From Candidatus Atribacteria bacterium (GTDB lineage Bacteria; Atribacterota; Atribacteria; Atribacterales; Atribacteraceae), in the NCBI GenBank assembly GCA_018056205.1, contig JAGPGC010000051.1, positions 1 to 7,664 on the forward strand: a stretch of DNA of 7,664 bases, written 5' to 3'. The position numbers and the translations under genes are program-made. Shown in pieces: positions 1 to 5,888 of the stretch (its first letter is position 1; each line of letters starts with the position of its first letter). A model generated the notes under the pieces. It did no database searches. It was not told where the DNA came from and saw only the letters and a program-made list of their open reading frames with translations.

Positions 1-33
1 TTGAAAATCAGGAAATTTTATCTTTTTATTCAT
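1..33 (-). CDS. 5' end of an unidentified minus-strand gene (partial)
   Basis: Only the first 11 codons are in the window, reading MNKKIKFPDFQ, and the frame is open through the left edge. The start is well supported: a near-perfect Shine-Dalgarno AAGGAGGT (complement of 41-48) lies seven bases before the ATG at 33-31. The peptide is lysine-rich and gives no family clue, so no function is proposed. The gene is divergent from recD2, with a 256-bp spacer between the two start codons. No convincing promoter for it was found in that spacer. Confidence 0.6.
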   Translation of the reverse strand, partial: MNKKIKFPDFQ

Positions 34-124
34 TGCTAAAACCTCCTTAAAATATATGAAATTACTCTAAATAGACATATTTTTTTATCTTTAATTGAAA
101 ACCATTATTTATAAAAAATCTTCC

Positions 125-144
125 CCTCTTTATAATTAAAGAGG
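125..144. repeat. 20-bp palindrome in the divergent spacer
   Basis: CCTCTTTA (125-132) and TAAAGAGG (137-144) form a perfect 8-bp inverted repeat around TAAT. It lies between the left-edge minus-strand gene and the recD2 promoter. No U-tract follows on the plus strand. On the minus strand a T-run follows only after several bases. An operator for a dimeric regulator, or a weak stem-loop in the leader of the minus-strand gene, fits better than a classical terminator. Its function is inferred from position only. Confidence 0.4.
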
Positions 145-230
145 TTTGAATCCCAAGGGTGAGTAAAATGAATCGAATCTTTAGATTTATCTTTTTTCTG
201 TGATAATCTTTTAGGAAAAATCATTAATAA

Positions 231-259
231 TGAACACCTATTCCCTAATAGTTTATAAT
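231..259 (+). promoter_or_regulatory. Predicted sigma-70-type promoter of recD2
   Basis: A perfect -10 hexamer TATAAT (254-259) stands 17 bases after TGAACA (231-236), which matches four of six positions of the -35 consensus TTGACA. A transcript from here would start near 266 and have a leader of about 24 bases before the recD2 ATG at 290. That leader contains no good Shine-Dalgarno sequence. Confidence 0.5.
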
Positions 260-289
260 ATAGCTACAAACCATTAGAGTCTGACTGAT

Positions 290-2452
290 ATGGAAATCCA
301 AGGACAAGTTGAAAGAATAACATTTTATAACAAAGAAAATGGGTATACTATAGCCCGATTGAAAATTCCTGGAAATCGGGATTTGATTACCATAGTGGGT
401 AATTTATTTTCCATAATCCCCGGAGAGATTTTGAAGTTAAAAGGAGAATGGAAAAACCACCCAAAATATGGTGAGCAATTTCTGATTCAATCTTATGAAT
501 CCGTTGTTCCAGCATCAGTAAAAGGTGTTGAGAAATATTTAGGTTCCGGTTTAATTAAAGGTATTGGACCGGTAATGGCTAAAAGGCTAGTTAATAAATT
601 TGGAAACGAAACACTGGAAATCATCGAAAATGATATTCAAAAATTAAAAGAAGTTGAAGGTATTGGAACTAAAAGAATCGCAATGATCAAAAAAGCTTGG
701 GATGAGCAAAAGGATATTCGTAATGTAATGATTTTTCTTCAAGAATATGGAGTTAGTCCTTCTTATGCGGTGAAAATTTACAAACAATATGGACAGAACT
801 CGATCAAAATCGTCCGAGAAAACCCTTACCGTTTAGCAACCGACATTTTCGGAATAGGTTTTGTTACAGCCGACCGAATTGCTCAAAAATTAGGTCTTCC
901 TAAGGATGCTCCAGCCAGAATCGAAGCAGGTATACTTTATACTCTCAATAAATTTACTGAAAATGGGCATGTCTACGCTCCTTCTACTATGCTTTTATCC
1001 AAATGTCAGGACATTCTTGGAGTTGAAGAAAATGAAGCTAAAAAAGCTCTCATAAATTTATCCAGCCATGATGCTATTATCATAGATAAAATATCTGACA
1101 ACAATGAAGCTGTCTATCTCACACCTTTCCATGTTGCTGAAACTGGAATTGTATTAATGTTAAAAGAGCTTATTAAATTCCCCAAACCTCTTCCTTTATT
1201 CCGTTTGGAAAAAACTCACCAAATTGTTTCAAGAGAATTAGGTATTAACCTGGAAGAAAGTCAACAACGTGCATTACAAGCAGCGTTGGAGAAAAAAGTA
1301 TTGGTCATAACTGGTGGACCTGGAACAGGAAAAACGACTTTGATCAAAGCGATTATTTGTATGTACCAAAAAATGAGCCATTCCATTCTTTTAACCGCTC
1401 CAACCGGTCGAGCTGCCAAACGAATGACTGAAGCTACCGGCTACGAAGCTAAAACTCTTCATCGTCTTTTAGAATATTCTCCTAAAGACGGCCAGTTCAA
1501 AAAAAATAGCGAAAACCCATTGAACGCTGATGTATTTATTATAGACGAAACCTCCATGATTGACACAATTTTAATGTATCACTTTCTCAAAGCCATTCCT
1601 TCAAATGCTACTCTAATTCTGGTAGGAGACGTTGACCAGTTACCCTCAGTAGGAGCTGGAAATTTACTACGGGATATTATCGAATCCGGTGTTATTCCTA
1701 CCGTTCGTCTTACAAAAATCTTTCGTCAAGCTCAAGATAGTTTGATTATTTCTAATGCTCACCGCATTAATGATGGAAAATTTCCTATACTTGATTACTC
1801 GCCTGGTAAACTTCAGGATTTTTATTTCTTTCCCTGTGATGAACCGGAAAAAGCCTTAAAAACTATTCTCGATCTCTGTTATCAAAGAATTCCCAAAACC
1901 TTTGGCTTCCATCCTTTGGATCATATACAAGTCCTTTCTCCCATGCACCGAGGTTTAGTGGGAGCCGCTAATCTAAACTTGGAATTACAAAAAATCCTTA
2001 ATCCCTCACCTAAAGTTGAAATCAATCGAGGGGGAAATGTTTTTCGAATTGGAGATAAAGTGATGCAAATCCGGAATAATTACGATAAAGACATATATAA
2101 TGGAGATATTGGTCAAATTACGAAAATTGACCATGAAATACAAGAAATTACTATTAATTTTGAAGGGAGGGAAATAAATTACGAATTCTCCGAACTGGAT
2201 GAAATTGTCCTGTCCTATGCAATTTCTATCCATAAATCTCAGGGGAGTGAATATCCAGCTATTCTTATTCCAATTCTCACTCAACATTATATGATGTTAC
2301 AAAGGAATCTTCTCTATACTGCTATTACTCGTGGCAAAAAATTAGTCGTTTTGGTAGGTAGTAAAAAAGCAATTGCAATTGCTGTTCGAAATAATCAACC
2401 TCTCAAAAGATATACTCTACTAAAGTCTCGCCTTCAAACTGCCTTTAACTAA
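290..2452 (+). CDS. recD2: RecD2-type ATP-dependent DNA helicase (SF1B)
   Basis: This is a complete RecD2/RecD-like 5'-3' DNA helicase of 720 residues, the usual length for the family. It belongs to the form found in bacteria outside RecBCD, implicated in DNA repair and replication-fork maintenance. The N-terminal region (1-70) fits the family's OB-like domain (GQVERITFYNKENGYT). Helix-hairpin-helix elements follow, with GIGP at 91-94, GIG at 124-126 and FGIG at 187-190. The helicase motifs are intact: Walker A GGPGTGKTT (342-350, Lys348), motif Ia TAPTGRAAKR (369-378), Walker B IIDE (417-420), motif III GDVDQLPSVG (446-455), IFRQ (477-480), HKSQGSEYP (648-656) and YTAITRGK (676-683, Arg681). 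The ATG at 290 is the only plausible start, because an in-frame TAG lies just upstream. There is no clear Shine-Dalgarno. The gene stands alone, and recB/recC are not visible. Confidence 0.96.
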   Translation: MEIQGQVERITFYNKENGYTIARLKIPGNRDLITIVGNLFSIIPGEILKLKGEWKNHPKYGEQFLIQSYESVVPASVKGVEKYLGSGLIKGIGPVMAKRLVNKFGNETLEIIENDIQKLKEVEGIGTKRIAMIKKAWDEQKDIRNVMIFLQEYGVSPSYAVKIYKQYGQNSIKIVRENPYRLATDIFGIGFVTADRIAQKLGLPKDAPARIEAGILYTLNKFTENGHVYAPSTMLLSKCQDILGVEENEAKKALINLSSHDAIIIDKISDNNEAVYLTPFHVAETGIVLMLKELIKFPKPLPLFRLEKTHQIVSRELGINLEESQQRALQAALEKKVLVITGGPGTGKTTLIKAIICMYQKMSHSILLTAPTGRAAKRMTEATGYEAKTLHRLLEYSPKDGQFKKNSENPLNADVFIIDETSMIDTILMYHFLKAIPSNATLILVGDVDQLPSVGAGNLLRDIIESGVIPTVRLTKIFRQAQDSLIISNAHRINDGKFPILDYSPGKLQDFYFFPCDEPEKALKTILDLCYQRIPKTFGFHPLDHIQVLSPMHRGLVGAANLNLELQKILNPSPKVEINRGGNVFRIGDKVMQIRNNYDKDIYNGDIGQITKIDHEIQEITINFEGREINYEFSELDEIVLSYAISIHKSQGSEYPAILIPILTQHYMMLQRNLLYTAITRGKKLVVLVGSKKAIAIAVRNNQPLKRYTLLKSRLQTAFN

Positions 2453-2628
2453 AAAATTAAATTAACTCGCATACTGCAGTTTGTTTATATAAATTTAGGG
2501 AGCTGAAAGACTTAGTAAGTTTCGATTTTTCTCAGTTCATTCAAATCCTCCTTTGTCCAATTTTAGCAATGGCTAGAAGGTTAATTTTCTAGTAAATATT
2601 TTTATTATCAGCTGGTATCATACAGTAG

Positions 2629-2652
2629 TATGAAGGCCTATCTTGAAAAATA
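2629..2652 (+). repeat. Imperfect 24-nt direct repeat, copy 1
   Basis: The block begins TATGAAGGCCTAT and matches the block at 2857-2880 in 18 of 24 positions, including 12 of the first 13. The two copies bracket the REP-like palindrome pair about 60 bases outside it on the left and 40 on the right. It overlaps the right arm of the inverted repeat TCATAC-AGTA-GTATGA (2618-2633). It is too long and imperfect to be a fresh target-site duplication. Confidence 0.4.
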
Positions 2653-2713
2653 CCGGAACGTTTTTTAAGGTAATTCTTTTGGAGCAACCAACCAGGATCT
2701 CCTTCTAGGCTTT

Positions 2714-2818
2714 CACCCTCATCCTTACCTTCTCCCATCGAGGGAGAAGGAACTATTTCATTCTTTTATTTATTTTTTTCCCTCGCCCCTTGGTGGGAGA
2801 GGGTCGGGGTGAGGGGGG
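2714..2818. repeat. REP-like pair of G/C-rich palindromic repeats in inverted orientation
   Basis: Two copies of a roughly 36-nt unit face each other across an AT-rich spacer (about 2751-2779). The left copy (2715-2750) contains a perfect 9-bp hairpin, CCTTCTCCC (2728-2736) with GGGAGAAGG (2742-2750) and a five-base loop. The right copy, read on the minus strand (2816-2780), forms a similar hairpin, CCCTCGCCC (2780-2788) with GGGAGAGGG (2795-2803), with one mismatch. The outer arms also pair imperfectly across the whole element (18 of 24 aligned positions). Its G+C is far above the surroundings. The unit resembles the dispersed CCCTCACCC...CCCTCTCCC type of bacterial intergenic repeat. Such pairs can act as bidirectional transcription barriers or mRNA-end protectors; a role here is inferred. 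Confidence 0.7.
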
Positions 2819-2856
2819 ATACCTATTTTCATCTTCATGTGGTGTGGCTTAAGCAA

Positions 2857-2880
2857 TATGAAGGTCTATGCTGAATTATT
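2857..2880 (+). repeat. Imperfect 24-nt direct repeat, copy 2
   Basis: The block begins TATGAAGGTCTAT and is the partner of the block at 2629-2652. It ends inside the promoter region of the cyclotransferase gene, so it could be a regulator-binding repeat as well as an element end. The sequence alone does not separate these. Confidence 0.4.
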
Positions 2881-2901
2881 TTAAAAAAATGTTAATATAA
2901 T
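2872..2901 (+). promoter_or_regulatory. Predicted promoter giving a leaderless cyclotransferase mRNA
   Basis: A perfect -10 hexamer TATAAT (2896-2901) ends five bases before the ATG at 2907. Transcription would therefore start at or within a couple of bases of the start codon. The -35 is poor: TGAATT at 2872-2877 with 18-bp spacing is the best candidate. There is no Shine-Dalgarno before the ATG, which fits leaderless initiation. Confidence 0.4.
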
Positions 2902-2906
2902 GAATC

Positions 2907-3755
2907 ATGGAAAAATTTCTTTCCATTTTTTTAAGACCAAAAATCAGATGGCTTTTTATAATTTCCTTAATTTTTCTCCTATGTACATCCTCGTGTTTTG
3001 CTCAAAAGCAAGAGTGGCTTATTGATTATTTATCTAAAGAAAAAGGATTAACTAAATATTCTTACCAAGTCGTAGCCATTTATCCCCATGATCCTCAAGC
3101 ATTTACTCAAGGCCTAATATTCGACGAAGGTTTTTTATATGAAAGTACCGGATTGTATGGTGAATCAAGTTTGAGAAAGATAAACCTCGAAACCGGAAGT
3201 GTTATCCAGGAAAAAAAGATCGATGAGATTTATTTTGCCGAAGGCCTAACGCTCTTTAATAATATTCTTATCCAATTAACCTGGAAATCTCATATTGGTT
3301 TTTTATACAAAAAAGACAATTTTGAGTTTATCGGTTCTTTTGAATTTCCTTACGATGGCTGGGGAATTACTCACAACAATAATAATTTAATAGCCAGTGA
3401 TGGATCAGAAAATCTTCGTTTTTTTGATCCTAATAACTTTTTATTAACCAAGGAAATAAAAGTACATTTAAATGAGATGAAAATAAAACAACTTAATGAA
3501 TTAGAATTTATCAACGGAAATATTTACGCCAATGTTTGGCACACTGATCTAATCCTGATTATTAATCCTACTAACGGTGAGGTAACTGGTTGGATTGATT
3601 TAACCGGTTTAGAGGAAGAGAGCGATTTATTGGAAAAGGTTCTCAATGGAATAGCTTATGACCAAAGTAACCATCGCTTCTTTGTCACCGGAAAACACTG
3701 GCCTCATATGTACGAATTAATGTTAATCGAAGAAAGCGTTGAAAATCAACAGTGA
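2907..3755 (+). CDS. Secreted glutaminyl-peptide cyclotransferase (plant/bacterial type, glutamine cyclotransferase family)
   Basis: The 282-residue protein belongs to the beta-propeller glutamine cyclotransferase family (COG3823-like). That family converts N-terminal glutamine of proteins and peptides to pyroglutamate, releasing ammonia. Residues 1-32 form a signal peptide: basic start, hydrophobic core (about 15-26), and likely cleavage after CFA at 32 to leave Gln33. No good lipobox is present, so export rather than lipid anchoring is favoured. Family hallmarks are all present: YPHDPQAFTQGL (59-70), AEGLTL (111-116), LTWK (124-127), GWGI (151-154), SDGS (164-167), LNELEF (196-201), NVW (209-211), VLNGIAYD (245-252) and VTGKHWP (260-266). 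The gene is probably monocistronic. Its stop lies one base from the azlD stop on the other strand. Catalysis is inferred from family membership. Confidence 0.92.
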   Translation: MEKFLSIFLRPKIRWLFIISLIFLLCTSSCFAQKQEWLIDYLSKEKGLTKYSYQVVAIYPHDPQAFTQGLIFDEGFLYESTGLYGESSLRKINLETGSVIQEKKIDEIYFAEGLTLFNNILIQLTWKSHIGFLYKKDNFEFIGSFEFPYDGWGITHNNNNLIASDGSENLRFFDPNNFLLTKEIKVHLNEMKIKQLNELEFINGNIYANVWHTDLILIINPTNGEVTGWIDLTGLEEESDLLEKVLNGIAYDQSNHRFFVTGKHWPHMYELMLIEESVENQQ

Positions 3756-3756
3756 G

Positions 3757-4065
3757 TCAATAACCCGATAAATATAAAACCAAATAGGTAGCAAAAACTG
3801 ATACGATTACAGTAAAAATAATCTCTTTCCTAAACCAGGAAAAGAGGATTGCCGCAATAATTCCAGCGGCTGCGGCTAAAGGAAATCCTGGAATTGCCAT
3901 AACCGCTCCAGGAAGAATCAGAGTTCCTAATACTGCGTAAGGTATAAATCTGAGAAACTTTTTGATAAAACTAGGTAGGTTCCATTTTGATATAGTCACA
4001 AAAGGAAGATAACGAGGGAAAAAGGTGACTACCATCATACCTACAATCAATAATATAACGTTCAT
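3757..4065 (-). CDS. azlD: AzlD-family small subunit of a branched-chain amino acid exporter
   Basis: This is a 102-residue, very hydrophobic protein with the size and pattern of AzlD, the small partner of AzlC in LIV-E-type export of branched-chain amino acids. Visible features are MNVILLIVGMMVVTFFPRYLPF at the N-terminus, with the family's FxPRYLP-like motif, and about four membrane segments. Alanine- and glycine-rich helices lie in the second half, and a hydrophobic C-terminus ends LSGY. A longer reading frame reaches 4146, but the start at 4065 is preferred. It overlaps the azlC stop as ATGA, and a purine-rich Shine-Dalgarno (4080-4070) precedes it. The extra upstream residues are Cys/Ser/Arg-rich and are out-of-frame azlC sequence. 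Translation is probably coupled to azlC. The substrate is inferred from the family. Confidence 0.88.
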   Translation of the reverse strand: MNVILLIVGMMVVTFFPRYLPFVTISKWNLPSFIKKFLRFIPYAVLGTLILPGAVMAIPGFPLAAAAGIIAAILFSWFRKEIIFTVIVSVFATYLVLYLSGY

Positions 4066-4793
4066 TGAACCTCTTCCTCCACGTCTTGACCCATTAGAAG
4101 AGCTCCTAAAGCAGCCGCACTGAAAATAGCAATAATAATATTCCAACCAGTGGAAAAAATATTTAGCCAGGTGAGGAGTGAATGAATGAATCCACTAATA
4201 CCGGCAGTTATAGCAGCTGGATAGAATTTTTTCGCTTCAGGAATAAGCAAAGCTATAAAGAGTGCATAAAGAGTAATTCCCATACTGGCTTGTATAATGG
4301 GGGGAATAATGGCTCCGAATAAATATCCGATAACCGTTCCTCCCACCCAGCTAATATAAGCAGAATATTGTAATCCGAGAATAAAATGCGTTTTCTGGTC
4401 TTGTTTTTGAGTTGAAAAATAAGCAAATGATTCATCAGTCACTCCAAAACTGATAAAAGGAAGCCAGCGATGATCATTGATGGGGAAAAGGGTTGATAGA
4501 TAGGAACTCATTAAAAAATGTCGAAAATTCATAATAAAAGTAATAGTTATGATCTGGAGGTGAGTTACTCCCAGAGATATTAACTGTAAAGCCATGAATT
4601 GACTAGCACCGGCAAATACTAGAGCAGAAAAAAGAAATGATTCCAATAAGGTTAAACCAGTTGCCTTGGCTAATAATCCGAAAGTTATTGCAACTGGTAT
4701 ATATCCGATAAAAATAGGAAGTGATGCCAAAATTCCCTTTTGTAACTCAATGGAATGATCTTTTTTTAAAGAAAAAATGTTGTTTGCCATCAT
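4062..4793 (-). CDS. azlC: AzlC-family large subunit of a branched-chain amino acid exporter
   Basis: From the proposed ATG this is a 243-residue inner-membrane protein of the AzlC/LIV-E family, which with AzlD exports branched-chain amino acids and their toxic analogues. Numbering from a possible TTG at 4817, visible signatures are SLPIFIGYIPVAITFGLLA (32-50), FAGASQF (68-74), MNFRHFLMSS (96-105) and FGVTDESFAY (124-133), with several more membrane helices to residue 242 and an acidic tail. Three ATGs (4799, 4793, 4790) and the TTG at 4817 are possible starts. None has a Shine-Dalgarno. A strong promoter ends at 4801, so the TTG would lie upstream of the transcript start. ATG 4793 is eight bases past the -10 and is preferred as a leaderless start. 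azlD follows with an ATGA overlap. Confidence 0.9.
   Translation of the reverse strand: MMANNIFSLKKDHSIELQKGILASLPIFIGYIPVAITFGLLAKATGLTLLESFLFSALVFAGASQFMALQLISLGVTHLQIITITFIMNFRHFLMSSYLSTLFPINDHRWLPFISFGVTDESFAYFSTQKQDQKTHFILGLQYSAYISWVGGTVIGYLFGAIIPPIIQASMGITLYALFIALLIPEAKKFYPAAITAGISGFIHSLLTWLNIFSTGWNIIIAIFSAAALGALLMGQDVEEEVQ
4070..4080 (-). promoter_or_regulatory. Shine-Dalgarno site of azlD
   Basis: On the minus strand the sequence GGAGGAAGAGG ends four bases before the ATG at 4065 and lies inside the 3' end of azlC. It decides the azlD start in favour of 4065 over the longer frame from 4146, which has no such site. Confidence 0.7.
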
Positions 4794-4800
4794 GAGCATG

Positions 4801-4830
4801 AGTATAATGGGAACCAATAAGAAATATCAA
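4801..4830 (-). promoter_or_regulatory. Predicted azlCD promoter, leaderless geometry
   Basis: On the minus strand TTGATA (4830-4825, five of six to consensus) is followed after 18 bases by TATACT (4806-4801, five of six). The predicted transcript start, seven to eight bases on, falls at about 4794-4793, on the ATG at 4793-4791. The -35 region lies in the 93-bp spacer shared with the divergent URO-D-like gene. Confidence 0.55.
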
Positions 4831-4886
4831 TATCGAGTGAGGGGGTTATTATAAATTTTTGTTCTAAATTACTTGGAGGGAAAACT

Positions 4887-5888
4887 ATGAACGAAAAGGA
4901 AAGAGTAATAAATGCTATCGAATTTAAAGCCATTGATAAAGTTCCTTACCACTTGGATTTCACTGTTCCAGCCCGTAATAAAATGATCCAATACTTGAAT
5001 GACCAAAATTTTGAACAAAAAATCGGCAATCATTTAGCTTTTACCAAGGCGTTGCCTCCCGATGCCTTTCAAGAAGAAAAACCAGGATTTATCCGAGATG
5101 AATGGGGGGTAGTATGGAATCGTACTATTGATCCGGACATTGGAAATCCTATTCCAGTATTCTCTCAGCCTAATTTAAAAGGCTATACCTTCCCTAATCC
5201 AGATGATCCCAGGCGTTTTCAAACATTGCCGGCTTTTTTAGAAAAAAATAAAGATAAATTTTGTATTTTAAAAATGTCCTATTCACTATTCGAAAGGACC
5301 TGGTCATTACGGGGAATGGAAAATGTCCTTACCGATATGATTACTAACCCCGAATTTATCGAAGATTTAATGGATCATATAACTCAATATAATCTAAGAG
5401 TTATATCGAAAGCTCTTGATATTGGATTCGACGGAGTTTATTTTGGTGACGATTGGGGATGGCAGAGAGGGCTGATTATGAGTCCAGCTATGTGGAGAAA
5501 ATTTATAAAACCTCGAATGGAGCAAATGTATTCCTTAATTAAAAAGAGGGGGAAAAAAGTCTTTCTCCATTGTTGTGGTAAAGTTGATGAATTATTTCCC
5601 GATCTTGTTGAAATTGGTTTGGATGTATTCAACCCTTTTCAGCCAGAGGTCATGGATATCTTCGCAATTAAAAAACAGTATCAAGGTAAATTATCATTTT
5701 ATGGAGGAATCGGAGTTCAAAGTTTACTTCCTTTTGGAACAGTTTCTGAAGTAAAAAGAGGAGTCCAAAATATCTTAAACGAAATTGGTAAAGATGGTGG
5801 GTATATTGCCTCCCCTTCTCACGCTATCCCAAAAGATATTCCCTGCGAAAATATTATAGCCATGTTGGAGGTACTCAATAATCAATAA
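4887..5888 (+). CDS. Uroporphyrinogen decarboxylase-superfamily protein, probable zinc methyltransferase-like enzyme
   Basis: The 333-residue protein is a TIM-barrel member of the URO-D superfamily (COG0407-like). Visible motifs are DEWGVVW (71-77), FGDDWGWQ (186-193), MSPAMWRKFIKPRM (198-211), FLHCCGKVDEL (226-236), FYGGIGVQSLLPFGT (271-285) and a C-terminal ASPSHAIPKDIPCENI (308-323). It lacks the N-terminal arginine signature of true HemE, so haem synthesis is unlikely. His228, Cys230 and Cys320 match the HxC...C zinc ligands of the cobamide-dependent methyltransferases MtaA/MtbA. That suggests methyl transfer to or from a thiol or corrinoid, but no corrinoid protein gene is adjacent and the substrate is unknown. 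The start at 4887 is supported by a strong Shine-Dalgarno GGAGGG (4875-4880) six bases upstream. A TATAAA at 4850-4855 is a possible -10, with a weak -35. The gene is divergent from azlC. Confidence 0.85.
   Translation: MNEKERVINAIEFKAIDKVPYHLDFTVPARNKMIQYLNDQNFEQKIGNHLAFTKALPPDAFQEEKPGFIRDEWGVVWNRTIDPDIGNPIPVFSQPNLKGYTFPNPDDPRRFQTLPAFLEKNKDKFCILKMSYSLFERTWSLRGMENVLTDMITNPEFIEDLMDHITQYNLRVISKALDIGFDGVYFGDDWGWQRGLIMSPAMWRKFIKPRMEQMYSLIKKRGKKVFLHCCGKVDELFPDLVEIGLDVFNPFQPEVMDIFAIKKQYQGKLSFYGGIGVQSLLPFGTVSEVKRGVQNILNEIGKDGGYIASPSHAIPKDIPCENIIAMLEVLNNQ

Larger units (their letters stand above)
2453..2906. other. Gene-free intergenic stretch rich in repeats
   Basis: These 454 bases between recD2 and the cyclotransferase gene contain no credible gene. 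They hold a pair of G/C-rich inverted palindromes (2714-2818), an imperfect direct repeat flanking them (2629-2652 and 2857-2880), and a small nested palindrome at 2614-2654. They also hold the promoter of the downstream gene. On the minus strand an ideal Shine-Dalgarno AAAGGAGG (2554-2547) precedes ATG-AAC-TGA (2540-2532), a start that stops at once. No strong intrinsic terminator follows recD2 directly; the G/C-rich hairpins may serve that role. Confidence 0.7.

Noticed and set aside
168..203. An 11-codon ORF (MNRIFRFIFFL) after a purine-rich AAGGGTGAG, upstream of recD2
   Set aside because: It is too short, lies upstream of the predicted recD2 transcript start and has only a moderate ribosome site. 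It has no amino-acid bias suggesting an attenuator peptide.
2006..2287. 93-codon minus-strand open frame
   Set aside because: It lies entirely inside recD2, which has all its helicase motifs on the plus strand, so this is a shadow frame.
2503..2530. Candidate intrinsic terminator after recD2 (GAAAGACT...AGTTTC followed by GATTTTT)
   Set aside because: The stem is AT-rich, interrupted by a bulge and only about three pairs on each side, so it is too weak to call.
2780..2803. Right-hand G/C-rich hairpin as a plain rho-independent terminator
   Set aside because: On the plus strand it is followed by G-rich sequence, not a T-run. Because two related units are present in inverted orientation, a REP-like repeat explains it better.
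4253..4435. 60-codon minus-strand frame inside azlC
   Set aside because: It is an alternative frame of azlC, whose family motifs are in the longer frame.
5438..5632. 64-codon minus-strand frame
   Set aside because: It lies antisense inside the URO-D-like gene, with no start signal.
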